Part shown: positions 1 through 9,976 of the stretch, piece by piece
Layout: every line of letters starts with the position of its first letter
Numbering within the stretch: the first letter of the stretch is position 1
DNA from: Erinaceus europaeus
Lineage: Eukaryota; Chordata; Mammalia; Eulipotyphla; Erinaceidae
Reading direction: 5' to 3'
DNA length: 64,000 nucleotides
Assembly (NCBI RefSeq): GCF_950295315.1
Contig: NC_080175.1
Location: 61,980,487-62,044,486, forward strand
Notes under the pieces: model-generated
The model's database searches: none
What the model was told of the DNA's origin: nothing
The model's input: only the letters and a program-made list of their open reading frames with translations
Translations under genes and position numbers: made by a program

Positions 1-80
1 ATCCGGTTCTTTCCCTAAGAAATGCACAGACCTATTTCTTCCTTGGCGAATCATGACTTCATCTGCACAATTTCCCAGTA
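1..80 (-). mobile_element. ERV fragment (third copy, pol joined to LTR start), cut by the window edge
   Basis: Positions 1-54 match, with few differences, the RNase H-proximal pol segment of ERV copy B at 25093-25148 in the same orientation. Positions 63-80 then match the outer end of the 5' LTR (reverse complement of the TGCTGGGAAATT start). Everything between pol and the LTR start is therefore missing. The rest of this element lies outside the window. It shows that a third member of the ERV family sits immediately upstream. Confidence 0.75.
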
Positions 81-168
81 TATGGGTGCTTATTTATGGG
101 CTCTCCATTTTGTAGAAAGCAGTATGGAGAGTTTCTAACCTTTCAGAAGGTTAGAAATAGACTTACCT

Positions 169-375
169 GGCTGGGTGGTGGTGCACCAGGTTGGCACACA
201 TGTTGCAGTGTGCAAGGAGTCAGGTTCAAGCCCCCAGTCTTCATCTGTGGGAAGAAAGCTTCATGAGTGGTGAACCAGGGTTGCAGGTGTCTTTCTGTCT
301 CCCTCTCTATATATCCCTCTTCCTCTTGGTTTCTGGGTGGCTCTATTAAATTAATAAATATGATAAAAATTTAAA
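169..375 (+). mobile_element. tRNA-derived SINE, family 2
   Basis: The head carries a degraded pol III promoter (B-box-like GGTTCAAGCC). The body has the family pattern of an AAAGCTTCA(T/C)GAGTGG(T)GA segment, GCAGGTGTCT and a CT-rich run. It ends in AATAAATA-type tail sequence with A/AAG repeats. At least a dozen related copies occur in this window. Confidence 0.85.
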
Positions 376-477
376 AAGAAAGAAAGAAAAGAAGGGACAT
401 TATTTTATGACCCTACAAAAAAAGTATCTCCTGGACATATATCTTAGAAATCAAACACACTCATCCAAATTAATCTT

Positions 478-640
478 TTTTTGTTTAGTGATTTAATATT
501 GATTTTAAAAATTACATGTCAATAGGGGTATAAATGCACTCCATTCCCACTACCAGGGTTCTGAACCTTCAGTAGTCCACTGTAGGCCACCAAGTGGGCC
601 AGATATCATCTCTAAAAATATCTGTCTTCATTTATGCATT
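478..640 (-). mobile_element. Old L1 3' end, left part of an interrupted copy
   Basis: It reads as the reverse complement of an older L1 3' terminus (TTTAGTGATTTAATATTGATTT, then ggGGTATAAatgcactCCATTCCCAC). The L1 at 658-3636 interrupts it. The continuation appears to resume at 3654. Confidence 0.5.
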
Positions 641-657
641 ATTGTCCCATTTTTCTT

Positions 658-1050
658 TTTTCTTTAACCCAACAGAATTTTTTTATTAGTGATTTAATAA
701 TGATCAACAAGATTGTGGGAAAAGAGGGGTATACCATTCCATATAATTCCCACCACCAGAGTTCCACCAGAAATTTTTATAAGGCTACTTATTTTAGTTG
801 CTGCATTACAGGTGGAACTATGGACTGAAACATGATATTTGAAATATGAGTATTTTCAGGCTAGTTTTTAAATTTTATTTATTTTTATAACAATGTGTTT
901 CTTACACTTACCCAAATTTTCATGTTTTAATTGTAAAACAACTATTGATCATTTTCTGTGTAATGGTCCACATTCCAAAGCATTTGTAGAAGAATTGATT
1001 TTTGTCCTAATCCAGTATGTTGGTTTTTTTTTGGGGGGGGTATTTTTTTA
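658..1050 (-). mobile_element. Candidate 3'-transduced segment of the 658-3636 L1
   Basis: This stretch lies between the left target duplication (641-657) and the T-rich tail of the L1 at about 1020-1050. It contains another old L1 3' end (672-775) and about 240 bp of unrecognised AT-rich DNA. Its position beyond the L1 poly(A) but inside the duplication is what a 3' transduction would give. An older, separately inserted piece is the alternative. Confidence 0.4.
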
Positions 1051-2480
1051 TTATTTATTTAAGAAAGGAGACATTAACAAAATCATAGGATGGGGGGTAC
1101 AACTCCACACAATTGCCACCACCCAATCTCCATATCCCATCCCCTCCTCAATAGCTTTCCCATTCTCTATCCCTCTGGGAGCAAGGACCCAGGTTGCTGT
1201 GGGTTGAAGAAGGTGGAAGGTCTGGCTTCTGTAATTGCTTCCCCTCTGAACATGGGTGTTGACTGGTCAATCCATACTCCCAGTCTGCCTCTCTCTCTCC
1301 TTAGGGTGGGTCTCTGGGGAAACGGAGCTCCAGGACATATTGGTAGGGTCATCAGTCCAGGGAAGCCTGGCCAGCATCCGGATGGCATCTGGAACTTGGT
1401 GGTTGAAAAGAGAGTTAACATACAATGCCAAACAAATTGTTGAACAGTCATGCACCCAAAGGTTGGAATAGTGGAGGTGAAGTGTTGGGGCATACTCACT
1501 GCAAACTCTATTGTACTATTGCTTTCAGGTATATATTTTGCACTAGTTTATGGATACGTGTGAACATATGCTCTTTCTCACAGAACCTCATCTATATCTA
1601 GGCTCTGGGACTTTGTTAAGAAGTGAACCAGCTGGCATGGAATTAGAGAATACTATGAAAGGAGAGGTCTCACCAGAGTGATGAAGTTGAAGGTTTGTCA
1701 TTTCACACCCGAAGTCTCTGGACACAATCTGAAGTGAAGCATGCTGGTGTGGCACTTGTTGCATTGATTAGGTTGTGATCAGTGGATGCAATATTATTTG
1801 ATAAGAATTGGGAGAAGCATACAGGAAAGTGAGCCCTACCCTAGGGTCCTAGGACTGGGGGAAGTTTAGGCTCTATAGTGGAAATGTGAGGTTTCTGCTG
1901 TCTTGGGGTTCAATAAGACAATGGATAGTTATTCTTATCACATTATTCTGTAATTGGGTTAACTTTGAAAAGTCCCTTTGTTAGACATAGAATCAATTCC
2001 CCCCCATATTAATTAAATAGTGATTTATATAACTACAATTTAATAGGTGTGTACATAAACACCATTTCCATCACCAAAAGAGTGTGTCTCATCCCACCCA
2101 CCAAAACACACCCCCACCCCCACCCTCACCCCCCTGCGGGCCCAGGAAGCTGCATGTACAACCTCCCCCTCACCACAGGATTTTTACTTTAGTGCCCTAT
2201 TTATAATTTAGTCAGATCCTGCTTTTAGTTTCCCTTTCTGATCTTCTATCTCAACTTCTGTTGATGAGTGGGATCATCCCATACTCATCTTTATCTTTCT
2301 GACTTAGCTCACTTAACATAATTCCTTCTAGCTCTGACCAAGATGGGTCAGAGAAGTTGAGTTCATTGTTCTTAGTAGCTTCATAGTATTCCATTGTGTA
2401 TATATACCACAGCTTTCTTAGCCACTCATCTGTTGTTGGTCACCTGGGTTGCTTCCAGGTTTTAGCTATTATGAATTGTG
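1051..2480 (-). mobile_element. Young L1, 3' UTR and end of ORF2 (3' part of a twin-primed insertion)
   Basis: The reverse complement gives the last codons of ORF2 and then the whole long 3' UTR typical of this genome, ending in a T-rich (poly-A complement) run near 1030. The same 3' UTR recurs at 48120-49306, 51994-52620 and elsewhere. At 2480 the orientation flips to plus. Confidence 0.85.
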
Positions 2481-3636
2481 AGATGAATATTCTCCCCAGA
2501 GCAATATACAAATTTAATGTGATACCCATCAAAGTTCCACCAAGCTTCTTTAAGAGAATAGAACAAAAACTACAATCATTTATCTGGAACCAGAAAACAC
2601 CTAGATTGCCAAAACCATCTTGAGGAAAAGAAACAGAAATTGAGGCATCACACTCCCAGACTTCAAACTATATCATAAAGCCATCACCATCAAAACAGCA
2701 TGGTACTGGAACAAATATAGGCACACAGACCAGTGGAACAGAATTGAAAGCCCAGAACTAAGCCCCCACACCTATGGACATCTAATCTTTGATAAGGGGG
2801 CCCAATGCATTAAATGGAAGGAGGGTCTCTTCAATAAATGATGCTGGCAAAACTGGGTTGAAACATGCAGAATAATGAAACTGAACCACTTTATCTCACC
2901 AGAAACAAAAATCAACTCCAAACGGATTAAAGACCTGGATGTTAGACCAGAAACAATCAAAAACTTAGAGGAAAACATTGGTAAAACACTTTCCCACCTA
3001 AACCTTAAGGACATCTTTGATGAAACAAACCCAATTGCAAGGAAGACTAAGGCAGAAAAAAACAAATGGGACTATATCAAATTGGAAAGCTTCTGCACAG
3101 CCAAAAAAACTATCACAGAAACAAAGAGACTCCTCACAGAATGGGAGAAGATCTTCACATGCCATACATCAGACAAGAGACTAATCACCAAAATATACAA
3201 AGAGCTCAGCAAACTTAGCACCAAAAAAGCAAACGACCCCATCCATAAATGGGCATAGGATATGAACAGAACATTCACTCCAGAGGAGATCCAAAAGGCT
3301 AACAAACATATGAAAAACTTCTCCAGGTCTCTGATTGTCAGAGAAATGCAAATAAAGACAACACTAAGATACCACCTCACTACTGTAAGAATGGCATACA
3401 TCAAAAAGGACAAATGCTGGAGAGGCTGTGGGGACAGAGGAACCCTTTTGCACTGCTGGTGGGAATGTAAATTGGTCCAGCCTCTTTGGAGAGCAGTCTG
3501 GAGAACTCTCACAAGGCTAGCCATGGACCTTCCATATGACCCAGTAATTCCTCTCCTGGGGATCTACCCTAAGGACTCCATAACACCCAACCAAAAAGAT
3601 GTGTGTACACCTATGTTCATAGCAGCACAATTCATA
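2481..3636 (+). pseudogene. L1 ORF2 C-terminal part, inverted 5' segment of the same L1
   Basis: Conceptual translation, broken by several stops and shifts, gives the C-terminal third of LINE-1 ORF2p, the endonuclease/reverse transcriptase protein of L1. It runs from after the polymerase domain (..NVIPIKVPP..IEQKLQSFIWN) through 2875-3258 to the cysteine-rich end ([19 protein letters not shown]) and [12 protein letters not shown] near 3535-3600. Plus-strand homology stops at the point in the L1 where the minus-strand segment (1051-2480) takes over, with about 12 bp of overlap. The two pieces are thus one L1 copied by twin priming. The unit is flanked by a 17-bp direct repeat, ATTGTCCCATTTTTCTT, at 641-657 and 3637-3653. 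It is 5'-truncated and has no coding capacity. Confidence 0.88.
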
Positions 3637-3653
3637 ATTGTCCCATTTTTCTT

Positions 3654-4352
3654 CCTGACCCAATTCTCTCTTGCCCTTCAAGCTACTCATGACAACATTA
3701 CTACCTCCATATGTACCTCTTCTTTTCCTCCCCTCTCTGTGGATACTAATGAAGCTGGAGTGCTAAGCCCTCTTATCCTCTTTCTCTTATCACTTCTCCC
3801 CCACTAGGAATATGGATCAAGGTTGTTTTGTTGGTGCAGAAAGTAGGAGTTCTGACTTCTTCAACTGTTTCACCACTGGATAAGTGCATTGGCAGGTCAA
3901 TCCATACCTCTAGCCTATTTCTATCCTTCCCCAGTGGGCCAGAGCTCTGGAGAGGTGAGGCTCCAGGACACACTGGGGAGGGCATCTGCCCAGAGATCTC
4001 AGGATAAAATCAGAGTAGCATTGGCATCTTGGTGTCTGGAATGTGGCAGGACATAAACTGAGACAAAATGGTTCATGAACCAAAAAGTATAGAGAAGATT
4101 AGGAGTCTTAGGATAGAAAAAGTCCATCTTAGGCATGTTCCTGGAAACACATAATTATGATAGTTTTGCTTGAGTTTAATAGTTTGAAGTTGAATACAAA
4201 TTTTATCAGAGTGAATAGTGGCAGAGCAGAGAAAAAAGGCTAGAAAGTTGGATTAGGGCGGTGAGTAGCTCCCATTCTTGAAAAAAAAATCTGTGGATAC
4301 AATTAACTATTTTTACTACCATCTGCCTAACCCAGGGAGATATATATCCAAA
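3654..4352 (-). mobile_element. Old L1 3' UTR, minus strand
   Basis: The stretch from 3770 to 4350 is a diverged reverse complement of the L1 3' UTR: the cCATACcTCtaGCCTaTtTCTaTCcTT block, the GAGCTCTGGAGAGG block and the GAGTAGCTCCCA block shared with 62515-62560. It is probably the continuation of 478-640 beyond the inserted L1. Confidence 0.65.
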
Positions 4353-4354
4353 TT

Positions 4355-4985
4355 GATTTTTCAGTTTGTAATAGCCAAAACTTGGAAGCAACCTAAGTAT
4401 CTGACAACAGATAATAGATAATTAGCCATGATAGTTATGGTATTAATTAATTCCATATGTTATGAAATAAATTTATCACCATCCACCCATAAAATATATG
4501 CTAAATGAATGTTTTCTCCCTCTCTTTGTCTCTCACTCTTTCATTCTTAAAAATAAGTGTCTTAAACTAATAACTTTGGTGAAGGTTGCTATTAATACTG
4601 GTGAATTCCCCGTTTCTTTCTCATTATGAATGGAGCTTGAAGGAATCATGCTAAGTGAGATAAGCTATTAGTAGAAGAATAAATTTGTGATGATCTTACT
4701 CCTGGACAGAAGATAAGAAATAAAACAGAAAATGGAAAGAACCACAAAGTAGAGTTTGTATTGGGTTTGGTGTATTGTACCAATGTAAAGGACCAGTGCA
4801 TATGAGTGGGTGGTGGTGGTGGTGGTGGTGGAGGTAGTGTGTATGTGTGGGTGGGAAGTTCACGTATAAGGAAACTTATACTTGGGGATGAGAGTGTTTT
4901 GCAGAAAATTGAGAAAGTTTAACCATGTGCCAACAACTGTATTTCCTGTAATCCATTAATCTCCCCAATTAAAAAAGGCACATTC
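4355..4985 (+). mobile_element. Old L1, ORF2 end and 3' terminus
   Basis: The sequence starts with the ORF2-end signature AATAGCCAAAACTTGGAAGCAACC, continues with the CTAAGTGAGATAAGC and TGGGTTTGGTGTATTGTACCAA blocks and ends in an AATTAAAAAAGG tail. It is diverged and AT-rich. A trinucleotide repeat at 4806-4833 lies inside it. Confidence 0.6.
4806..4833. repeat. (GGT)n microsatellite
   Basis: About nine GGT units in a row with flanking G/T-rich sequence, inside the old L1 3' end. Confidence 0.9.
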
Positions 4986-6040
4986 TCACATGGGTCAGTA
5001 CTCCTATTGTCTGGAATTTTCTCTCCAGTATGTATAAACCGTAACTATAATAGGCTGCTTCTGTGCAAACTTTCTGGAACTCTGACTGGATCCCAACCTA
5101 ACGAAATACTATTTCTTAAGCATTTTCATGAAGTTATTTTAATTAATTCAAATAATAAATGCGGATCAGCACCCATGATCCCTTTTAGTGCAAAACCCAT
5201 GTTTCTATAACTTTTTTTGTCTAAGTTCTTTGAAAATGTGCTATAATATGAAGCCATCCACATTCCTTATCTAAATAATATGTGACCTGCTATTCTGCCC
5301 ATCACAGAGGACACAAGAGATTTATAATGATTTTGTGGACCAGAAACTACAATATTCTCTTTGGTCAACTGAAGAAAATAACTCTAAAAGATGCCTTTTA
5401 TTACCATCTTTGCTTTTTTGTTAATTTTATAAATATTGTTAACTATACCCATAGAGGAACAAAAAGTACCCTATTTTGATCTGGGACTCACCATCTATAA
5501 CAGGCTTCTAAAGACACACACGAATTTTTATCTAAATTATTATCTTATTATAATGTTCTGATTTTTGAGCTAGGCTAATACCTCTTTTTAGACACTGTAG
5601 CGCTGACATTTCTTTGTAATGGGAATAGAGGTGCTGTGTTTCCCTTTATTACTCATCATTATCAAACAAAAACAAATCTGTAGCTAGTATGGAGAGAATA
5701 TTTGAAATAATTACTTCAAATACAAAAAAAAGTTCCAGCTAATGGGAGTATTGCCATATGCAAAATACTATGATTCTTAGGGTTTTTTTGAGTGCTTCAA
5801 GGGTTATGTAAAGGGTTTTTCCTTTACAGAATGGAGCATGCAAGACTAAAGGAACACCACATGGAGATATAGGATAAAAGAATGTCATGCTTAGATAGGA
5901 GATCACATAATATTTTACTCCAAGGACAGCCTATTTTCAAGTAAAAGCTATTCATAGGAAGTATTTAATGCTGAAAAAAAGGTAATAAACTGGGAAGAAA
6001 ACAACCTCCACCAAAGTTATTGTTTGAAGACTTATACACT
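4986..6040. other. No recognised feature, AT-rich DNA
   Basis: I see no repeat family, exon-like frame or regulatory signature here. The small open frames at 5007-5210 and 5282-5479 lack any coding hallmark. Confidence 0.5.
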
Positions 6041-6047
6041 TATTTTT

Positions 6048-6117
6048 AAGAGAGAGAGAGAGAAAGAGAAAGAGACAGACAGACAGACACACACACACAG
6101 ACAGAGAGAGAGAATTC
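6048..6117. repeat. Compound (GA)n / (ACAG)n / (CA)n repeat
   Basis: GAGAGA, GACAGACA and ACACAC runs follow one another, probably the A/G-rich tail of a decayed SINE. It ends 9 bp before the target duplication of ERV copy A. Confidence 0.8.
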
Positions 6118-6384
6118 TTTTAGCATATATTTTGCTGGGAAATTATGCCGATGCAGTCACATCTGCCATGTTGCCCCCTCAGGATACTGCTAGTTCCCGC
6201 AAGAGTTGGGACATTCTTGGAGTGCCTGTTCCACCATGTTATGCCCTCAGGGCATTGTCTATATCCCCGCGATATCCGGAGTGCTTTGGTTACTCCTCCC
6301 CCCTCCCATTCTCACAAGAGTTATCATCCTATCCTGGAGTGCTTTGGTTATTCCTCCCCCTTCCCATTCTCGTGAAAGCTGCTT

Positions 6385-6393
6385 CTATAAAAG
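6385..6393 (+). promoter_or_regulatory. TATA box of the 5' LTR
   Basis: CTATAAAAG lies about 150 bp upstream of the AATAAA signal, the usual U3/R arrangement. It is conserved in the other LTRs (12271-12279 in copy A; reverse strand in both copy B LTRs). Confidence 0.8.
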
Positions 6394-6540
6394 CCTTTCT
6401 TCTGCTGCACCTCTCTCTCTTGCCAGGGCTTCACTCCGGTGTTCAGACGCAGGAAAGGTTACTGCGTGAGGCAACCATTTTCGCTACCTCCACGTGGCCC
6501 AACCTGCTTCTCTAGCACCCAACTCTGAGGTGCCAGCGCA

Positions 6541-6546
6541 AATAAA
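6541..6546 (+). terminator. LTR polyadenylation signal
   Basis: AATAAA in the R region is followed by a T/G-rich stretch (GATTTGTGTTTCC). The 3' LTR equivalent is at 12427-12432. Confidence 0.75.
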
Positions 6547-6626
6547 GATTTGTGTTTCCTCTTCGCTCCGGACCCCCTCTCTCTTCTCCACGGTCCGTGC
6601 ACAACAACATCTGGTTCAACAACATC

Positions 6627-6644
6627 TGGTGCTCAACGTGTCCC
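6627..6644 (+). promoter_or_regulatory. Primer binding site of copy A, degraded tRNA-Lys type
   Basis: TGGTGCTCAACGTGTCCC begins 2 bp after the LTR. Copy B has TGGCGCCCGACGTGTCGC at the same place, closer to the TGGCGCCCAACGTG type complementary to tRNA-Lys1,2. Copy A has lost several matching bases. Confidence 0.7.
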
Positions 6645-6686
6645 ACACTCAGGACCAGCCTGAGGTCCAGAAAGGCTGCCCAGACA

Positions 6687-6695
6687 CAGGTAAGT
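6687..6695 (+). promoter_or_regulatory. Leader splice donor
   Basis: CAG|GTAAGT is a full-consensus 5' splice site in the leader between primer binding site and gag. The same site is in copy B at 28223-28231. It would make the subgenomic RNA. Confidence 0.65.
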
Positions 6696-6735
6696 GGCAT
6701 CCGCCCGCCTCTGTGGCCCCGCGTTTCCCTCCACC

Positions 6736-8510
6736 ATGGGAATTTTTTCGTTTTATGAGGAGGTGTCCTAGTTATTATCTCCTTCTAACTTGGGACAGAT
6801 TCGTGCTGTCACAGATGGTTTAATTTTCGCTACCCCTTGGATTTTTATAACTGTGGTTGCCACTTACAAGATATGTACAACATGGTCTGCCATGAGGATA
6901 AGTGACCTTGAGGCTGAGATACGAGAGTTAAAGCACATGTGCTTAAGACTCAGATGCCCTCAGCGATCAGCAGATAGACCCAGAACTTCCATTCCCACAG
7001 ACACGTACATGTGTTCGGAAGCTCCTCCTCCGACCCTGCCCCCTGCCACCCAGGGTTCAGCTTCTCCTGAGATACAAGAGTTAAGAGATATGTGCTTACA
7101 ACCTAAACGCCTTAAGCGATTTTCAGTCAGCACCCAAACTTCTGTCCCTGCAGACACGTGCTCAGTTCCTTCTGTGGCTTCCATGAACCCTTCACCCACT
7201 GTCCCTGCAGATACGTGTTTGGCTCCTGCAAACACATGTTCAGTTCCTTCTGCTTCTCTGGCCCCGCCCCCTGATTCCCTTGAGGCTTCTGGTTCTCTAG
7301 CCCCTCCTCCTACCACCTCGGTTTTGGCTTCCCCTGAGGCTTCTGCTTCTCTGACCCCACCCCCTGCTGATACGTCATCATTAAAAGACCTAGTGGCTGA
7401 GGTATGGGAGTTAAAGGCAGCATTTAAGGACTTTAAACCATGTGCAGTCCACCCCAACAGCTCCGTCTCCGTAGATATGTGTGCAATTTCCCCTGCGGCC
7501 ACTACAGCAGTTTCCATGGCACCTTCCACTTCTGTAGCTCCCTCTCCCACGCCATCAAACCAAATCTACATCTTCCCAGTAAACATGGCCCCTTCTAAAC
7601 AAAACCCTCAGCCGTGGCAGCCATACTCCTCTAAATATTTCAGAGCACTCAAGCAAGTGGTCAGGGAGGATAGTATGCATGCTCCATGGACCAAATCCGT
7701 TTTAAGGAGTTTTTACCACCATCTTAACATGCCCCAAGATTGGAAAGATCTGGCTCATGCTGCACTTCCAGACCCCCTCTACCTACAGTGGAAGGCATGC
7801 TTCCGCGATGAGTGCTCTAGACAGTCGCAGAAAATAGTAACAAACAGGTAGAATGGGATTCTGATGCTTTGTTTGGAGAAGGAGCTTATGAATCTGGAGC
7901 TCAGCAGGCAGAAGCCAGGTTTCTAACCGGTTATTTTGAACAGGTACACATCTGCGCAACACAAGCATGGGAAAGGGTGACCCCACCCGATGTAGATTCG
8001 TCAGTTCCCACTAACTCTCTTTGCCAAGGCACTGATGAATCATTAGCGAGCTTCATATCAAGGGTGAAGACAAGTTTAGAGAGAAAGGTTTATAATCCTG
8101 ACGTCCGCTCACTACTCCTGCTCATTATTGTCTGGGAAGGCATGATACCACAATTCCGTCAGGCATGCCTTAATCTTAAATACCTACACCCAGATAATTG
8201 GATTTTAGTGACACAGGAACTTACATCAGGCAATTATAGGGCATCCACTATGACACAGGTTTATGCAGTTACCCCACGTAATCAAAACGGGCCTGCTTTC
8301 AATGCGATCACCAAGGACATTGGCGTAACCAATATCCTGATAAGCTGCGACCACGCCTCCAGTCAGAGCAACCCCGCTTTCAGTCAGGGAGTCAGAGGCC
8401 ACGTACTGTTTGTCTAAGATGTCGTAAAGGGTTTCACTGGAAGAGAGATTGTTGGTCCAAAATTCATAAAGATGGCAAGTCCCTGAATGGTACAAATTCG
8501 GGGCCTGAGA
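6736..8510 (+). pseudogene. gag: gag pseudogene of ERV copy A
   Basis: Gag is the retroviral structural polyprotein that assembles the particle at or under a membrane. The likely start is the ATG at 6736 in a strong Kozak context (CCACCATGG), coding Met-Gly with a Ser at position 5, as expected for N-myristoylation. A TAG at 6769-6771, absent from copy B, stops it after 11 codons. The same frame then stays open to 7851. It encodes a hydrophobic stretch, a Pro/Ala/Ser/Thr-rich middle with about three copies of a module of the type ELK(x)MCL...P(A/T)DTC, and the capsid N-terminal domain (about 7590-7850). A frame change follows. The frame 7869-8417 covers the capsid C-terminal domain with the major homology region (about 8028-8110). 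Another frame change leads to one zinc knuckle, [14 protein letters not shown] (C-x2-C-x4-H-x4-C), at 8411-8452. No dUTPase domain is seen before protease. Confidence 0.88.
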
Positions 8511-8880
8511 TTTTGTGGACCACTGCTGTTTTAGAACGAGGTCACCCTTCTAGGACAGTAAAGACTGGCAATATTCCTTTTAAATTTTTGATTGACATGG
8601 GGGCAGCAAAGATGATTTTAAGTCAAGAAGAGGTTCCCCAAGATTGGGAACTCATCCCTGGACCCAGTTTACATGGAGTAGGAGGGGTGACCCAATAATT
8701 TTGCACATGAGATTCACTCATGTGGGAAGACCCAGAAGGTTCTACTGGACACTTCCACCCTTTGGTAGCTAATATTAGCACCAACCTATTGGGCAGGGAT
8801 ATTCTGGAATGTCTTTATGTTAGGATATCCACAGATGCCTCTGCAGAGCATAACACTCGTTCCCGCGAGACTAAGTCTAA
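8511..8880 (+). pseudogene. pro: protease (pro) pseudogene of ERV copy A
   Basis: Retroviral aspartic protease cleaves Gag and Pol. After the knuckle, the frame 8513-8698 contains the flap-proximal and active-site region. The active-site triad position (8594-8602) reads Asp-Met-Gly instead of the canonical Asp-Thr/Ser-Gly. A stop follows at about 8696. The second conserved motif, LLGRDILE, is recognisable at about 8788-8810 in another frame. The changed triad and the frame breaks both argue that it is inactive. Confidence 0.8.
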
Positions 8881-9976
8881 TCAGCACTCCCAATACTAAA
8901 TGCCATTGTTCGTAGCCAAACACCCCAATTAAGCTGGCTTTCTAATGAGCCTGTCTGGGTGGAACAGTGGCCTTTACCTAGGGATAAACTAGAAATTTTA
9001 AAAGAGCTCATCCGAGAGCAGTTGTCCTTGGGACACATTCGTCATTCTCGAAGCCCATGGAATACTCCTGTCTTTTGATTAAAAAGTGCTCGGGAAAGTG
9101 GCACCTCCTCCAAGATCTCCATGCAGTTAATAAAACCATGCAGGTCCGGGGCTCCCCCCAAAGGGGTTTGCCTCTTGCTTCTGCAATTCCCACAGGAATT
9201 CCAATCATAGCTATTGATATACAAGATTGTTTTTTCTCTATTCCCTTGGATCCACAAGATTGTAAACGTTTTGCCTTCTCTGTTCCTTCTATTAATAACG
9301 CCAGCCCTGCTGACAGATTTGAATGGGTGGTGCTGCCCCAGGGTAAGGCCAATAGTCCTACAATTTGTCAAGAGGCTGTTAAATCTGCCCTTGTCCCATA
9401 TATAAATAAGGGCCTTAATGTTTTTCATTATACAGATGATATTTTAATATGGGGAAAATCAGATACAGATCTCTATGCCTTACGTGCTTTTCTCATTACT
9501 GCATTAAAGAAAAGCGGCCTTAATGTAGCCCCTGAGAAGATATAGTTTATCCCTCCAATATCTTTCTTAGGTTCAGAGATTTATTTAACGCAAATTCGTC
9601 CCTTAAAACCTAATGTCACCTTTCCTTCTAACCTTACTCTTGCTTCTTTACAAAGTTTTCTAGGAAATTTAAATTGGCTTAGGCAGTATCTCTATCTGCC
9701 TACAAGCTGCCTGCAACCACTGTTTGACCTGTTAAAACGAAACAAACAGCCCTCCTCAAAATGTAAGTTAACTCCTGAGGCGTCCTCAGCACTGGAAAGG
9801 GTTAACAAGGCCCTCCAGGACATGCACCTTGTTCGATTCTCTTCCTCCTCTCTGGTAAACCTTCTAATCATCAACTCCACCCCCACAGTAGTAGGGGCAT
9901 TGTGGCAAGACCATGGGGTTCTTGAGTGGCTTCACACACCAGTAGGAGGAACTCCAAGACTCCTTACTGAAACCTC
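8881..9976 (+). pseudogene. pol: pol pseudogene of ERV copy A (reverse transcriptase only)
   Basis: Reverse transcriptase copies viral RNA into DNA. The N-terminal fingers ([29 protein letters not shown]) are at 8955-9075 in one frame. The frame then shifts at 9074-9088, and the next frame (9057-9545) carries KKCSGKWHLLQDLHAVN, IIAIDIQDCFFSIPL (first catalytic Asp), LPQGKANSP and the catalytic loop YTDD, where YMDD or YVDD is usual. A TAG at 9543-9545 ends it; copy B has a Gln codon there. The thumb region continues to about 9976, where RNase H and integrase are deleted relative to copy B (copy B 23485-25170 is missing). The frame shift at 9074-9088 is shared with copy B. Confidence 0.9.

Larger units (their letters stand above)
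6133..6624 (+). repeat. 5' LTR of ERV copy A (492 bp)
   Basis: It begins TGCTGGGAAATT and ends CAACAACA (TG...CA) and is nearly identical to 12018-12510. U3 holds a direct repeat of the GGAGTGCTTTGGTTA(C/T)TCC block at 6278 and 6336 (58 bp apart) and a near-palindrome, ATGCCCTCAGGGCAT, at 6241-6255. A TATA box (CTATAAAAG) lies at 6385-6393 and the poly(A) signal AATAAA at 6541-6546, so R starts at about 6415. A 15-bp duplication at the 3' edge is in both LTRs of copy A but in neither LTR of copy B. Confidence 0.95.

Noticed and set aside
6960..7550. 196-codon minus-strand frame opposite gag
   Set aside because: It is a shadow of the repetitive Pro/Ala-rich gag frame and has the matching low-complexity composition.
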